A DNA stretch of 64,000 nt from Gloeopeniophorella convolvens. Lineage: Eukaryota; Basidiomycota; Agaricomycetes; Russulales. Numbering within the stretch: the first letter of the stretch is position 1; each line of letters begins with the position of its first letter. Positions 12,601-23,541 of this stretch are shown in pieces. The stretch spans positions 372,001-436,000 of the forward strand of contig WTXD01000019.1 of assembly GCA_022496205.1 (NCBI GenBank). Direction: 5' to 3'. The notes below the pieces were generated by a model. The model ran no database searches. It was not told the origin of the DNA and saw nothing but the letters and a program-made list of their open reading frames with translations. Both the position numbers and the translations under genes were made by a program.

Positions 12601-13274
12601 ATCTTCAATAAATCAGGCTTGACAGGTAGGCCTTTAAGACCCAAGCCACCGAAGGCTGCGCGGTTGAGGGTGCCAGCAGGCTTCGCCCCATTTGCGGCCG
12701 CGGGTGCTGTAAAGGCAAGGATCAAGTGATGAAATCACAGATACTCAACCCCAAAAGTGATATCCTCACCTGGAGGGGCAGATTTACCGGCGAGAGCCAT
12801 AGCCTTAGCCTTAGCCTCGTCCAAGGCCTTCTGAGCTTCTCTCTCCTTCTTCCACGCTGCGAGTCTAGCCCTCTTCTCTTTCATCTTTTCATCCTCTACC
12901 GGAGGAGTTGACTCCGCCTTCTCGGGGGTATCCCTAGCGGGAGAGGGCTTGCGATCCCGTCGCTCGCGGGAACGCGAGCGTCGGCGATCGTCTCTGCGTC
13001 GGTCGTCACGCCTGTCGTCCCTGCGGTCGTCACGTCGGTCTTCTCGCCTGTCTTCTTTTCTGTCTTCCCTAGATTCGCGGGCTCGGCCGTCGCGGTAGCG
13101 GTCTCTGTCCCGGTCACGGTCTCTGTAGCGGTCACGGTCCCGGTCGTCATTGTACCTGGAACTGGTGGGCCTTTGGGAGCTGCGCCTGGTCGGCGACGGA
13201 GACCGAGAGCGATGGGAAGGCCTCACCCTCTTGTTTGGAGTGTCCGGTGAATATGACCTGTCCCTGCGTGCCAT
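9682..13274 (-). CDS. PRP5: DEAD-box ATP-dependent RNA helicase PRP5 (DDX46)
   Basis: Pre-spliceosome helicase that acts with U2 snRNP and SF3b at the branch-site step. The start at 13272-13274 is followed by an Arg/Ser/Asp-rich region with imperfect RDRDR/RRDD repeats, as in metazoan DDX46 rather than budding yeast Prp5. An acidic stretch carries the conserved DPLDAFM motif. The helicase core then shows, in order, [12 protein letters not shown] (Q motif), AKTGSGKT (motif I), PTRELAVQ (Ia), [13 protein letters not shown] (II, DEAD), FSATFPKQ (III), [15 protein letters not shown] (IV), [11 protein letters not shown] (V) and [10 protein letters not shown] (VI). The C-terminal region contains coiled-coil and a KH-like end, [18 protein letters not shown]. 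It stops at 9682-9684 after GRYSVV. The gene has several introns and all motifs are intact. It is head-to-head with PI31 over 167 bp. Confidence 0.95.
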
Positions 13275-13441
13275 GATGAGGGTGGAGAGTCGAAGGTCGA
13301 ATTGAAAGAGCGGAAGCGGAAAGGCACAGTGGGAAACGTCCCGTGCCCGCGAGCCACGTGCTACTTACTACGCAAGATTATGTAACCATATCCTGCGGAA
13401 CGCGTCACGGTGCGCCTTCGACCGGCTTGCTTGCAACCAGC
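13275..13441. promoter_or_regulatory. Bidirectional promoter, PRP5 / PI31
   Basis: These 167 bp lie between divergent start codons and must hold both 5' UTRs and core promoters. I see no clear TATA box. A CACGTG (E-box) palindrome occurs in GAGCCACGTGCTAC near 13354-13359. Confidence 0.4.
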
Positions 13442-14569
13442 ATGGCTCCAGACATCTTGGACCCTTCAGCATTGACTGCCTCACTCCCGAACTTGCTTCC
13501 AACTCACAGGAAGCGTCTCGAATCGCCCCAGGATGCTATTGCAGCGCTAGTTCACACCGCGTTTCACGCTCTTTCCTTCCGGCTCATCGCAGTCGATGAT
13601 GATACTCCGGCTAACACTGCATTACTTGGTGTGCTCCCAGAAGCCTGGAATGCACACGGACCTGGAAATTACACTTTCAGATATCGTCACGAGCAGAGCA
13701 GCCTTGAGTTTATCGTGAAGGTTGCCAAGCTTGGTAGTCGTACCTTGATCAATGCGATTGCAGTAGAGGTACGCAGGTATGACCGCTATCTGTTATTCAT
13801 GAAGCTGAGTCATTCTCAGAGCGACAAAGCTGCCTCTCTCGATATCTCAACGAATGACTTCACTTCTACATCCTTTTTTCCATTTGATGCAGAGGTTACG
13901 AGCCCTCCACCTCTCGTTCATGGTTATATCTCATCGAACCGTGTGGGAGACCTTATCGGGCAGCTTAAGTTGAAGATCATTCAGAGCCTCGTGCCTGGCT
14001 TGCGCAAGGAAGGCTACTCCGAGGGCTCTGACCCACAGCAGTCTTCTAGCAATCTCAGGAGAGACCATGCAACGAGCACACCCGCTCGTCCGCAATCATT
14101 CCCACCTCCACAGCATCCCTTTGGCGAACCCTCTCATATCCCATCCGGGAACCCACTCGAGATTGGCCGCCGAGATCTCGACCCTCTTGGTATCAACCCT
14201 CTGGGAGGTTTCGCACCGCCCCCTCTGTTCCCTGGGTCGAGCGGAGATGGCATGTTTGTTGGCCCAAATCATCCCATCTTTGGCCAGCGTGGACGAGGGC
14301 CCTTCCCTCCAAATCGAGGACCGTGGGGTGGCGATGGTTTCCTGCCTCCCATGGGGGCTCCTCCAGGTGCTCGTTTCGACCCTGTTGGCCCAGGACTAGG
14401 ACCGTTCCCAGGTGGTACCGGATTTGGCCCCAGAAGTGGCCAGCCTGGTGGCGGCAACCTCCGTTCACCAGACAATGACGAATTCATGCCCCCAGGCGCG
14501 GTGAGTGTCTTTCCGCAGCTTCATCCCAACACTCACCGATGGCTCGAACAGGGGGATATGTTTATGTGA
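13442..14569 (+). CDS. PSMF1: Proteasome inhibitor/regulator PI31 (PSMF1, yeast Fub1)
   Basis: Binds the 20S proteasome. Mammalian and yeast relatives inhibit or chaperone the core particle. The ATG at 13442 is preferred because the open frame upstream of it starts in the divergent promoter. The N-terminal FP-like domain is seen in DAIAALVHTAFHALSFRLI and LLGVLPEAWN...YTFRYRHEQSSLEFIVKVAKLG. The C-terminal domain is Pro/Gly-rich and begins with DLDPLGINPLGGF, the core PI31_Prot_C signature, then GMFVGPNHPIFG. The last intron is 14501-14551; removing it gives FMPPGAGDMFM, close to the Pro-rich, aromatic/Met C-terminus that in other PI31 proteins reaches into the 20S chamber. That intron is 51 bp, a multiple of three, and has no stop, so its retention would still give a full-length protein with 17 extra residues. 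Confidence 0.85.
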   Translation: MAPDILDPSALTASLPNLLPTHRKRLESPQDAIAALVHTAFHALSFRLIAVDDDTPANTALLGVLPEAWNAHGPGNYTFRYRHEQSSLEFIVKVAKLGSRTLINAIAVEVRRYDRYLLFMKLSHSQSDKAASLDISTNDFTSTSFFPFDAEVTSPPPLVHGYISSNRVGDLIGQLKLKIIQSLVPGLRKEGYSEGSDPQQSSSNLRRDHATSTPARPQSFPPPQHPFGEPSHIPSGNPLEIGRRDLDPLGINPLGGFAPPPLFPGSSGDGMFVGPNHPIFGQRGRGPFPPNRGPWGGDGFLPPMGAPPGARFDPVGPGLGPFPGGTGFGPRSGQPGGGNLRSPDNDEFMPPGAVSVFPQLHPNTHRWLEQGDMFM

Positions 14570-14729
14570 TGCTACGGTGCGGTAGGACTCCACAGTGAAA
14601 GAGCAGGATGATTTTGTGGTCGGGTAGACTAGTCATGCATGTATGTAGCTCGACCGACTGTTGTACGAAAAAGGGTCTGAGCAGGAAACAAGCGCTTCAG
14701 CGCTTATATCGGTCCGCCCGCTGAGCGTG

Positions 14730-14737
14730 TATAAAAT
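14730..14737 (+). promoter_or_regulatory. TATA box
   Basis: TATAAAAT lies 87 bp before the ATG at 14824, at a distance usual for a fungal core promoter. Confidence 0.5.
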
Positions 14738-14823
14738 CGGGATTGGATCAACGGACACACTCCCTTTAGTTCAACCCGCCATCCCCACATAGCCTACCGC
14801 ACACTCCAAACATACTTACTAAC

Positions 14824-15772
14824 ATGCAGACTGCATCACCGCGTAGTAACCCCTCCTCCCCCATAAGGACCAGAAGGGGTGCACCCATTCCTGGCTTCAG
14901 GGTACCACCGAAGCCCAAGCCTCCTCCCATCGAAGAGCTGACCATCCGGGAACTCAGGGATCTCCATGACAGAAATACCAAGATACTTGCCAAACCGTCT
15001 GTCGATGTTTCCTTTCCATCCGATGCCTCGTATCTGACGCACACTCCCAGGGCACCCTCCACATCAACCTACGTCCCGCGCATACTTGCGGAGCAGGCGA
15101 GGATCGAGGCGCAGTTGCTCGAGCTCGAAGGCATGCAAGAATTACAGTCTGGTCTCGCGCACACCAGGATCAACGAAGACGAGCAGATGACCGTTGACAA
15201 GCCACCAAGCAGCCGAGGCCGATAGACGCCAAGTTGCGGGCGCTTGAGAAATTCGTACGTGTCGCGTCCGCTCAGTTGCACGTTGGGGGTTCCGGCTGGG
15301 TGCTGACCTGCGCCGCCGCATATAGGGCAACAATATCCGCCAGCAGAACAGCGACAAGGTGCCTGCGATGTCTCTGCAAGAGGCCATAAACCTTGAGCAG
15401 CAGGCCCACGCCGCAGACCGCGAGCGGAAGCAGCGCTTGCTGGAGAGACGAGAGAAGCAGGGCCTTGTTGCTGTGCGGGGCCAAGTCTTGACTCGAGAAG
15501 AACAGGAAGCGCGTATCTGGGCTTTCATGTGAGGCGATCATCTATTTTCAGCCGGTGTCCGTGTCTGATCCAACCCCAGGAATTACAAGCCCTCTGAATC
15601 TGATATGGAAGAGGACGATGACGACGACGACGACCCCTCAACGTGGTTTGATGATGATCAGGACGACGGACGCAAGGGCCAGGACATCATTGAGCCAGAC
15701 GAGGAGGATATCTCGAACCTCATTCGCGTCGATACCAGCAGGATCTACTACAACACCCTTTACGAGTCTTGA
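14824..15772 (+). CDS. Conserved-looking hypothetical protein, coiled coil with acidic tail
   Basis: I do not recognise a named family. It starts at 14824 (MQTASPRSNPSSPIRTRRGA), with a Pro/Lys segment and then a helical segment EELTIRELRDLHDRNTKILA. A second helix reads PRILAEQARIEAQLLELEG. Downstream exons give IDAKLRALEKF, then a long charged coiled coil (NLEQQAHAADRERKQRLLER) and, after a GT..AG intron ending just before 15582, a highly acidic block (DMEEDDDDDDDPSTWFDDD) closing with SNLIRVDTSRIYYNTLYES and TGA at 15770-15772. The joins at about 15263-15326 and 15530-15581 are clear. The join before PIDAKLRALEKF is uncertain because the first frame runs into TAG at 15223. An intron ending at an AG near 15211 is the simplest solution. 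The ELREL..R...L start faintly resembles GRINL1A/POLR2M, but this is weak. Confidence 0.6.
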
Positions 15773-16020
15773 TGCGGGATTGAGTCGGACACTTAATCTT
15801 CTCGATGTTCTGTAGCATTTCGTGTAGCTTTGTATCATATGTGGCATTATGTTGTGAGAGCAGACTATCCAACGGCATGCTAGCCAGAACTCTGCAAGCC
15901 ATAATCTGGCGTCGGGGGCGTAAACTCGCAGGGCTATGCAGGAACTACGCGATTTCAAAGGAGTGGTATGCACGTAGAGCAGGTGCAACAAGCGTTTAAA
16001 CGCCAGCAAGATAAGGAACA

Positions 16021-19000
16021 TCATGGATCCCGCGCGTGAACTGGGCAGCTTTTGCCACGCTGCAGCCAGGAGGACAAACATGCTGCAACGTATGTCAGAC
16101 AAAAATCCGCATTGTGTCTCGGATTGGTACTTGCCGTTGTGGAAACTGCACAGGCAGCTTAGACGTGCGACCATAGAACCTTCGACAAATTCTTCGAGAC
16201 AAATGACACCTGGCCGGAACCAATGATAAGCCGGACAGCGCGGATATAGATATGATGGACCTACACTCAGTACCAATGAGAGTGCTCTCTCCGGGGAGTC
16301 GGTACACTAGATATTTGGCTGTCTGGGGAGATTGGCCATTCCCGCCGTCCAGGCAATTCCTGACATGAGCTTCCTGTTCCGAGGGTGGGCCAAGTTCGGC
16401 AAGATTGTGGCTGCACACGGGGCAACTGGGAGACGTCAGGATAAACAAGGGAACGCGGAATGCACCAATTGCGTACTCCGCGAGATCGCTCAGCTGCGAG
16501 CTTGTTTCTCTTGACACATTCGGGACCGACAGTCTCTCCTGATCAACGAAGATCCGTTCCATTGACGCAACACCACTGTCACGGAATCGACTAGGGACCG
16601 TGACGTTGACCGCGTCGTAGCACGCCTGACACACCCTTTGAGACGACGTTGAGGCAGACGAGTCGGCGAAGGTCGGGTCTTGAACGATCTCCGAAGGGTC
16701 AAGGAGCACCCTGTATGATGAGCAGCGGTCACAGAATATACGACCGCAACGGCGGCAGTGCTGTTACTTTTCTCAGGCTCCTGCAAGGATATCAGACTGA
16801 ACTACTCACATGCTAAATTGATCACTTAGAGTTAGAACAAGGGGGCCGAGGACGTTTATGACACGTACCCGACGAAGTAAGAAGCTGAATCGTCGCTGGC
16901 AATCGCGACAATTCTGGACATGGTGATCTCGTTCCCAACGAGCATGTACTTCATGTGGGGTGGGAGGGGTGTACTTTGGCGCTACCACTTTCTGAGGAGC
17001 TTCGTGGGTCGGTACTCTGAACTCAGGAGCCTGGGATAGATGGGGGGTCAAATCCGTGGGAGTCCGCGATGTGGACGGCCGGCCAAAGTAGTCTGTCGTA
17101 TATGATCGAACAGATGGAGCGCGCATCGTCTCATGTGGCGAAGGACTAGGATAGTGGAACTCTTCGTCATCGTCGTCGTCGTCTTCGATGTAATCATTGT
17201 CTGCGTTATTCAAATCTGAGCAGCATACACTCTTTATCTCAGGGAACAACATACCTTCGGTATTGAAGAGGAGACCCTGTGCTCCGGCAGCGAGCCGGCG
17301 ACGCTCAAGCTCTCGGCTATATGCGTGGAGCAGGACTTCCGCTTGTGTCTTACGCTCCAAGTCATCGTCGCCTATATGTAGCTACCTCAGTTCGGGGAGT
17401 CACAGTTGTAGCCACTAAGACCCACTCAGGACGCCTTGCCTCAGCTCCGTAGTGGCACGCTCGAGCTTCGCGATGGCTCTACGAGCTTCAACAGCTGAAT
17501 TAAGTTGATCCACTGTTTCGGGCTCTCCGGCTTGCGTCCCAGCAAGGTAACGGGCACGTGCGACATAGTCTTGGGCCGAGGCCAAAGGGTTGCTAGGAAC
17601 CGCTCCGAGCTCCTGGCCTTCAGACTCGCCGAAGTCGTTGATAGTGCTTTCGAAGGACACCATCGTACCATCAGGAAGCCAGTGATAGTACCCGCCGTCT
17701 GGAGCAAGGAACGGCAGGGGAGGAATGTCGAGGCGTCGCCGCATTACACGAACCCAGCGTCTTCTTCGAACCCAGGAATGGGAGGAGGTAGAACCGGGGC
17801 GAGAGCGGGAGCTGCCGCCAGATCCGGATGCACTGAGCGCTGTTACGGCGGAACCTCCAGTCAGTAGGCGCTCGAGTCGAGCAGGCGGTTCCGGTGTCCA
17901 CCGGTCATCGGGATCGTCAAATGACTGAGCATACTGCCAACCAGTTTCGGCGTCCACACCTGGAAGAGTCACGTCCAAGGTCCAGTCAGATCTGAAGGAC
18001 AAACTTCAACAATGAGAAAGTCACGGATACGGTGAGCAACTCACAACCAGAAGTGGCTCCTCTCGACACCAGTCTGGATGTCCTTCATACCAGGTTTTGG
18101 GAGTTTGAAAGGCTCCTCTCTCAGGGGCAGCAACACCGCACTTCTCCACGCAGGCACAATTTTCTTTCCGGTTTCCTCGTCTGCTTTGAGCAGTTTAAGC
18201 TCAAAAGGTGGGCGACGTCCAGATTTGCCCAACCCTGACGCAGAGAACCTCGGTCGCCCACCGGAAACAGCTAGCGTCTTCAACCGGATATCGAGCCGTT
18301 GATTCTCGTACAATATGAGAGGGACAGTGGTGTGCACAGCCAATGGATCATAGGTGACAGGCGAATTCCGCCATTGCTCTGCTTCGAACCTTGAGAGAAC
18401 CTGAAAGAGATGTTAGGCGAAGGCCAAGATGACATGGGCCGACTTGCCTCGCAGATCCAGACTTCGAACACTGCTGCAGAAGCATCATAGGCTGTTTCAC
18501 CCCAGTTGTTGCGAACAAGGGGGTTCGCAGATTGCTTTGTCAGGAGATAAAGGACTACAGGGAGGTGTCCCTTCGAAGCAGCATTCACTTGGAGATACTT
18601 CAGTAGGAACTCGGCGTGTGAGACAGTCGAGCTCACTAAGCGGTGTCCAGCCTCCCTTGCTGCGTGCATCGACACCAGGCACACCGTGCACTGCTGTAGC
18701 CGCACCACCTTGTTCACACAGCCATCGGACGATGTCCAGGTATCCCTGGTACGGGTGAGACGTCGGACTTCAGTGTCGATATCATACTACGTACCTTTGA
18801 GCACGCATTATGTAAAGCCGTCCAACCATCAGCGTCCTGAGCGTGCACATCGGCGCTCTTCGAAACCAGGAATTGAATGATTTCAAGACGTCCTTGCAGA
18901 GAAGCTTTATGCAGAGATGTCTGCACGCAAGTCAGCCAGACAATTAGTGGCAGTAGCAGGTGGTGTGTCGCACCTCGCCTTCCTTATCCTCCAGGTCAGG

Positions 19001-19702
19001 GATGGCGCCACAACTTTCAATAACTGTTCGGACTATCAGAGAAAGTCTGATGTGCAAACCGTTGCTACTCACGCCACTTCACGATATCGAGGTAGCCCCG
19101 GCTTGCAGCGGCATGGAGAGCCGTCAGTCCCGTGCGGGATGATGCATCATTGACCAAGGAGAAGGGCTCCACATTGCCGGTCTGAGAAGCGTTCCGGATA
19201 ATCCTCTGCAGCAGCGATAGGTCACCAGATGAAGCGGCGGCGTAAAGCGCCTCGAGCTGGGCAGGCGACGCGTGCATCTGTGGCGGAGGAGAGGGTTCCG
19301 GTTCCGTTTCCGGTGCCAGTTGAGCTGGTGGAGACTCGCGTGGGGGAGGACTCGGGGATGGGGACACTGTCACGTTTGAGCGCCCAGGTGGCGAGGCGTG
19401 CGGACTCTCAGAAGGAGACACGGGAGGTGCGAGATCCTCAGAAGATTGCGCTGGTGGTGCGTCCGAAGTTGCGCCATCGTCCCCTACGCCGGGGTACACG
19501 AATGCCTCGTCTTCTTCGTCGTTGTCATCATGCGGTGTAGGATTAGCGGACGCCTCGGCAGGATACGTGAACGAGGAATTGTTGCTCGCAGTCCTAAGCA
19601 TCGTATCATCAGACAAAGAGGCATCCACCCCTTGCACGCGCCAAGGAAAGACACGTACTCCTCAATCGTTCCGAGAAGGTGCCTATCGTCTGTGCCACTC
19701 AT
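16021..19702 (-). CDS. Ankyrin-repeat, dysferlin-domain, FYVE and RING zinc-finger protein (putative endosomal E3 ligase)
   Basis: Large multidomain protein, roughly 1,000 residues. The start is MSGTDDRHLLGTIEE; a 65-bp intron joins in frame to TASNNSSFTYPAEAS. After a Ser/Pro/Glu-rich region come ankyrin repeats (GLTALHAAASRGYLDIVKW; LHKASLQGRLEIIQFL; DGWTALHNACSK; GWTPLMNAASKGHLPVVLYL). A dysferlin domain follows: LILYENQR, then SHFWLSDWTLDV, ETGWQYAQSFDDPDDRW and WVRRRRWVRVMRRR. Next is a FYVE finger with WERD, CRDC, RRHCRRCGRIFCDRC and QRVCQAC, which predicts PI3P binding. The C-terminus is a RING: CVICLEEF, then LSCLCSFHNACL and CPVH, ending TGA at 16021. The FYVE+RING pair recalls yeast Pib1, an endosomal/vacuolar ubiquitin ligase. 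The ankyrin and dysferlin additions are not in Pib1. The last intron (16083-16134) has a GC donor. Confidence 0.85.
16083..16134 (-). other. GC-AG intron inside the RING finger
   Basis: The only splice that restores the RING spacing (HNA-C-LSSWL...CPVH) uses donor G|GCAAGT and acceptor GCAG|CATG, giving a 52-bp intron. GCAAGT is the classic form of the rare GC donor. Using the nearby GT (AA|GTACC) breaks the frame before the zinc ligands. Confidence 0.75.
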
Positions 19703-19775
19703 GTCCTGAACGTTGCAGATAGAAGACCTCCAGCACAGAGATGAACCGGAGGGCGCGTGCTGGTGCTGGCGAGTT

Positions 19776-19784
19776 TATTATAAA
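19776..19784 (-). promoter_or_regulatory. TATA-like box of the ankyrin-FYVE-RING gene
   Basis: Read on the minus strand the sequence is TTATAATAA, about 75 bp before the ATG at 19702. Confidence 0.4.
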
Positions 19785-19943
19785 GTGTGACGCAAAGCCG
19801 ACGGAGAGTATTGGCGCTCGACCCGCGCGGAAAATTAGGTTCGTGGACTTGCTGACAAATTAACGCCGTAGTCTGCTACATGTTCAACTTCTTAGAATTG
19901 CCGACTACTTGATACACATAGAATCCGTCATATTTCCATCCTG

Positions 19944-22233
19944 TCAGCCTTTAACCATCCCGAATGTCTCGACGTGTAAGGTCACAGATGGAGCGCCGCG
20001 CAGAACCGCCATTGGGCCCGTGCCCCTTGATCTAAGTGCCTCCCGGACAGAGTTTGCAATTCCTGAGGGACCAGCCACTGTGTACACAGCTTAGCCTTGC
20101 TCGTGACGTCCATCAGAAAAGAACTCACCATCCACAGATACCGGCCCTTCAGAGACAGGAATCTCGTCGGATAGGAGTCGACGAATGCTGGGTCGTCCAG
20201 ACGTGATCTTGAGGGCCGAATAGCTTGGGAGTTCACTTTTCTCCTCCTTTATCGGCGATTCAACAGACGCATCGACAGATTCCGCCGAGGATTTTCTGTA
20301 GTTGATCGTTGGAACGTCGCCACCTGACAAACCAGAAGTGACGTAGATACGGGTCTCGATAGACAGAGAGGGTGGCGCCTTCGATAGAGCATCCTCCAGG
20401 AGCATTGATATCCAGCGCAGGTGATCTGTAAAGACAACGTCATGAGGAAATGAAGTAGAGGTGTGGACGAATCAGACAGACCTTCATGTCTAACAGACCA
20501 GACGAAAATAACCCTCTTTGTCGACGATTCGTCGCTGTTCGCAGCTCTGGAAGGTCAGGGGTGTCAGGCCTGTGGAGGAATGCATAGCTCATGGCTCACC
20601 TGATGGACTCCAGGAGAAGAGGAAGGGTGTAAGACACACCCGAGCCACCAGCAATCAGAATGCACGTGGAGAACGGCCTTAAGTCTGGCGGGCATCCGTA
20701 GGGACCATCAAGGAAGGCGGGAACAGAGCAGATGCCCTTTTGCGTCGCAAACTCCCGTAAGCGTTGAGTGAAGCCTCCCCGTCCCCGGATGAGGAATACT
20801 ACATCTTTCTCAGCCTCAGCCTTTGAGCCGTCGAGGTTCCCAGGAATGCTTGCAATGGTGAACGGATGAGCCTCGGTGGGTAGGGTGCTGACTGTGGGAA
20901 GGATGACGTATGCGTGTTGGCCAGGTCGCCAGTTGAAACGACGCTTGAGCGTCAGTCGGACGGTGTCCTCAGAAAGTAACTCCACGGTGGCTTTGGCATG
21001 ATCCTGCGAAACTCCGCGCCAGAGACTGCTGTTCCAGATGAGTCTTGCAAACCTCAGGAAACGATCGAATGCCCAGAGGACGAGTGCAGGCCAGACATAG
21101 TCATCAAACCTAGACATAGTTGGTGATGAAGTCAACGTAAGGAAACCTGATGACAACGTACTCGACTTTTCGTGTATGGATGACAGCGCCAATAAGGAAT
21201 ATCCTGCAACGGCTCAACGTCAGTGTGACGGATATTGCAGAAAAGATGACATACGCAATAAGGAAGATGTGGGAAACGAGGAAGAATTCGAAGGCGAGAG
21301 TCCGGATCGGACGAATAGACAGCACTGTTGCCATTGTAAAGGCGATGAGACCAGCCAAGCCCCATTGTATGTAGCCGTGGGAGAAGTTAGAGTTCTGGCT
21401 GAGTCTGTCGCGAGATATCTGCGTTAGCGATGGCCAACTCTGCGGTGGGTACTACGAACCCAACATGAAGCCGGGTTCCGGCATGAATCCATAGCAGGAT
21501 CAGGCATGTTCTAGCAGCGGCGCGGTGAAGGACATTCAACTATTATCAGGATTAGCCCACTGAGTACGCTTCCGGACCAAAAAGGTTGAACCTTTTCATG
21601 CCCAACGCCAGTCACAACTGGTAATGCTCAATTGCGTGTCCAAATAACGGATCTTATATGACTCACATGATATGATGTTGTTCTTCCCTGCCAACGCGAC
21701 CACAAGGGAGAGATTACTTGCCGCTAGATGTACGGCCCGGTCTTCGTAAAATACATAATTGAGGTCGTGGGCTATCACAAAGTGAACACTCTGTAGGATG
21801 CACCGTGGGAATGAAACGTACTTCGGACGAATAGGAACACAAACATGGTCGTGATGTACCCGGCGATGAAAGTCAGCTCCGAGATAGACATAACGGACTT
21901 GAGACCGATGGGAACGGTCCATCTAAATGCGACAATCCTGAAGAGTGTAGCGAAAGCGACAGGGATGCGTCGCCACGATATGCGGCGAGTATTGCTGGGC
22001 TCCGCGACCTCCAAGGGCGTCTTCTTTTCATCCTCCGTTGGTGAAGGTCGATCGCGCTTGTGCCTGACAGACAGAAGCACTTTGGCCAGACGGATAGCGG
22101 CTAGGAAGGCAAGGACTGAGCCCATGCAGATCCAGAAGTCCTTGACATACTGCCTCTGCAGCCGATTCTTCAGTAGACGATCGGCCGCAGACGTCGCACG
22201 CTCGGAAATGGGTGAGGGAGAGTACAGGGTCAT
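19944..22233 (-). CDS. Ferric/cupric reductase transmembrane component (FRE family)
   Basis: Flavocytochrome that moves electrons from NADPH through FAD and two hemes to extracellular Fe3+/Cu2+ chelates in reductive iron uptake. The ATG at 22231-22233 is followed by a cytosolic stretch and a first helix DFWICMGSVLAFLAAIRLA. Heme-ligand helices are visible: VLHRAAARTCLILLWIHAGT, with two His 14 positions apart, and FEFFLVSHIFLIAYVIF. The FAD-binding domain shows HAYVILP and HPFTIASIP; the NAD(P) domain shows LIAGGSGVSYTLPLL and a C-terminal VAGPSGIANSVREALR. The stop is at 19944-19946. The protein lacks an obvious N-terminal signal peptide. It has several short introns. I looked for iron-GATA sites (ATCWGATAA) upstream and saw none. 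The 3' end converges on no gene; it is followed by the promoter of the ankyrin-FYVE-RING gene. Confidence 0.88.
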
Positions 22234-23541
22234 CCCAACGGGCTCGAGGAAGGGCGGTTCGTGCGAATGTTGCTGGCGAGGAAACAGAGGCTTTTTATGA
22301 CGGGGCGTTACAATCCCGGCTGCCAGTTGGACTGGATCTAAAGGGCGATCACACCTCCAGCCTCCGCGCGCTGCACTCGAATGTCATGCGGGTCGTCTAA
22401 AATTGCCCCGCGCGTCTGGCACACGCATCGATGGAGAGAAGCTGCGCGAATGCAGTCGGACTTTTTCGATCTTCTGAAAACATGCGGACAGTTTGGGGTG
22501 GAGGTGCCGGATATGGGGGTGCACAGAAATTGAGTCTCGTGAAATTCGGCAGATAGTGGAGGATAGTAGAATGAGCGAGCGAGCATGGAGTAAGCATGAC
22601 GTCGGGACTTCTTGCACGCGTGGAGGGCCACTTCCGAGCTTCGTCCAGACTGCGGATTGATAGCCTGCTGACGGAAGCAAGTCGGTGGGTGGACGGTCAA
22701 GTTTCGGCGAAGCATGACATCGGGTACGACACTGAGGCACAGGAGCGTCAAGACCGGATTGTATTGAACCAAGCAGAACGTTGTCACCGAAGCAGCCGAG
22801 CTGAAAGAAGATGCGCATGGTGCAGCGCAGCAGGGCAGATCAACCCCCATTGGGTGGCGAGGGCACGCAGTCAGAGAAGGGGTGTGTGTGGACGAGGAAA
22901 CAAGAGATCAGGCTCAGTTGATCGTAGGAGATGTTACATGTGCGATGTTGCTGATAGCGCTGCAGGGACCAGGGTGGCGCGCAACATAAGGTCCGCATGA
23001 CGGAATCCCGGAGGGCCAAGGTGCTCGAGGGCGGACACACATGGCACTTCGCGTGTTGATAGTCCGTACCGAGGAGCTCCAAGGCATCCGAGCACCCGAG
23101 AAATCAGTAAGGCATCCGAAAGTGGATCTCTGGATCTGTTCCGACTGCTATGTCAGCTACAGTTGCCTTGCTTCCCCGGCTGAGTCCTCCGCCGGGACCA
23201 CACGGAACAAGCCGGTCGCCGTGGAGAGACGGCCGAAAAGAAGAAGAAAGAAAGCCGGAGGAATATGTCGGATGAGGCGGAATTGCAAAGCGCTCCGGGC
23301 TGTTTGAATCGAGGCTAAAACCTGCAAGCGACTCGGAGGAAGGGGGTGGTTTCATTGAGAGCAGGGCTGGAGACGATCATACCAGGGTGACTGAGGTTTC
23401 ACGTGATGCCGCGAGGGAATGCGAGTCAGTATTCGAGGTACATTGCATTGGTCGACTAAGAACCCGAATCGGCCGCGGCCTACGAATCAGCGCTCTCTTC
23501 CCACAGCGGCTTCGAAGGGTGAAAAATCTGTTCGCTCCTGC
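22234..23541. other. Intergenic, divergent upstream region of ferric reductase and BNA3
   Basis: About 1.3 kb holding both promoters. Open frames on the minus strand at 22338-22850 have no family motif or splice support and are not called. No repeat or RNA gene seen. Confidence 0.45.

Noticed and set aside
12896..13150. Tandem repeats, possible array
   Set aside because: These are codon repeats for RDRDR/RRDD in the RS-like start of PRP5, not a CRISPR or satellite array.
15142..15541. Minus frames opposite the 14.8 kb gene
   Set aside because: Shadow frames of the coiled-coil coding sequence.
22338..22850. 170-codon and 144-codon minus frames
   Set aside because: Cys/Ser-rich, no domain, overlapping frames disagree; more likely promoter DNA of the ferric reductase.
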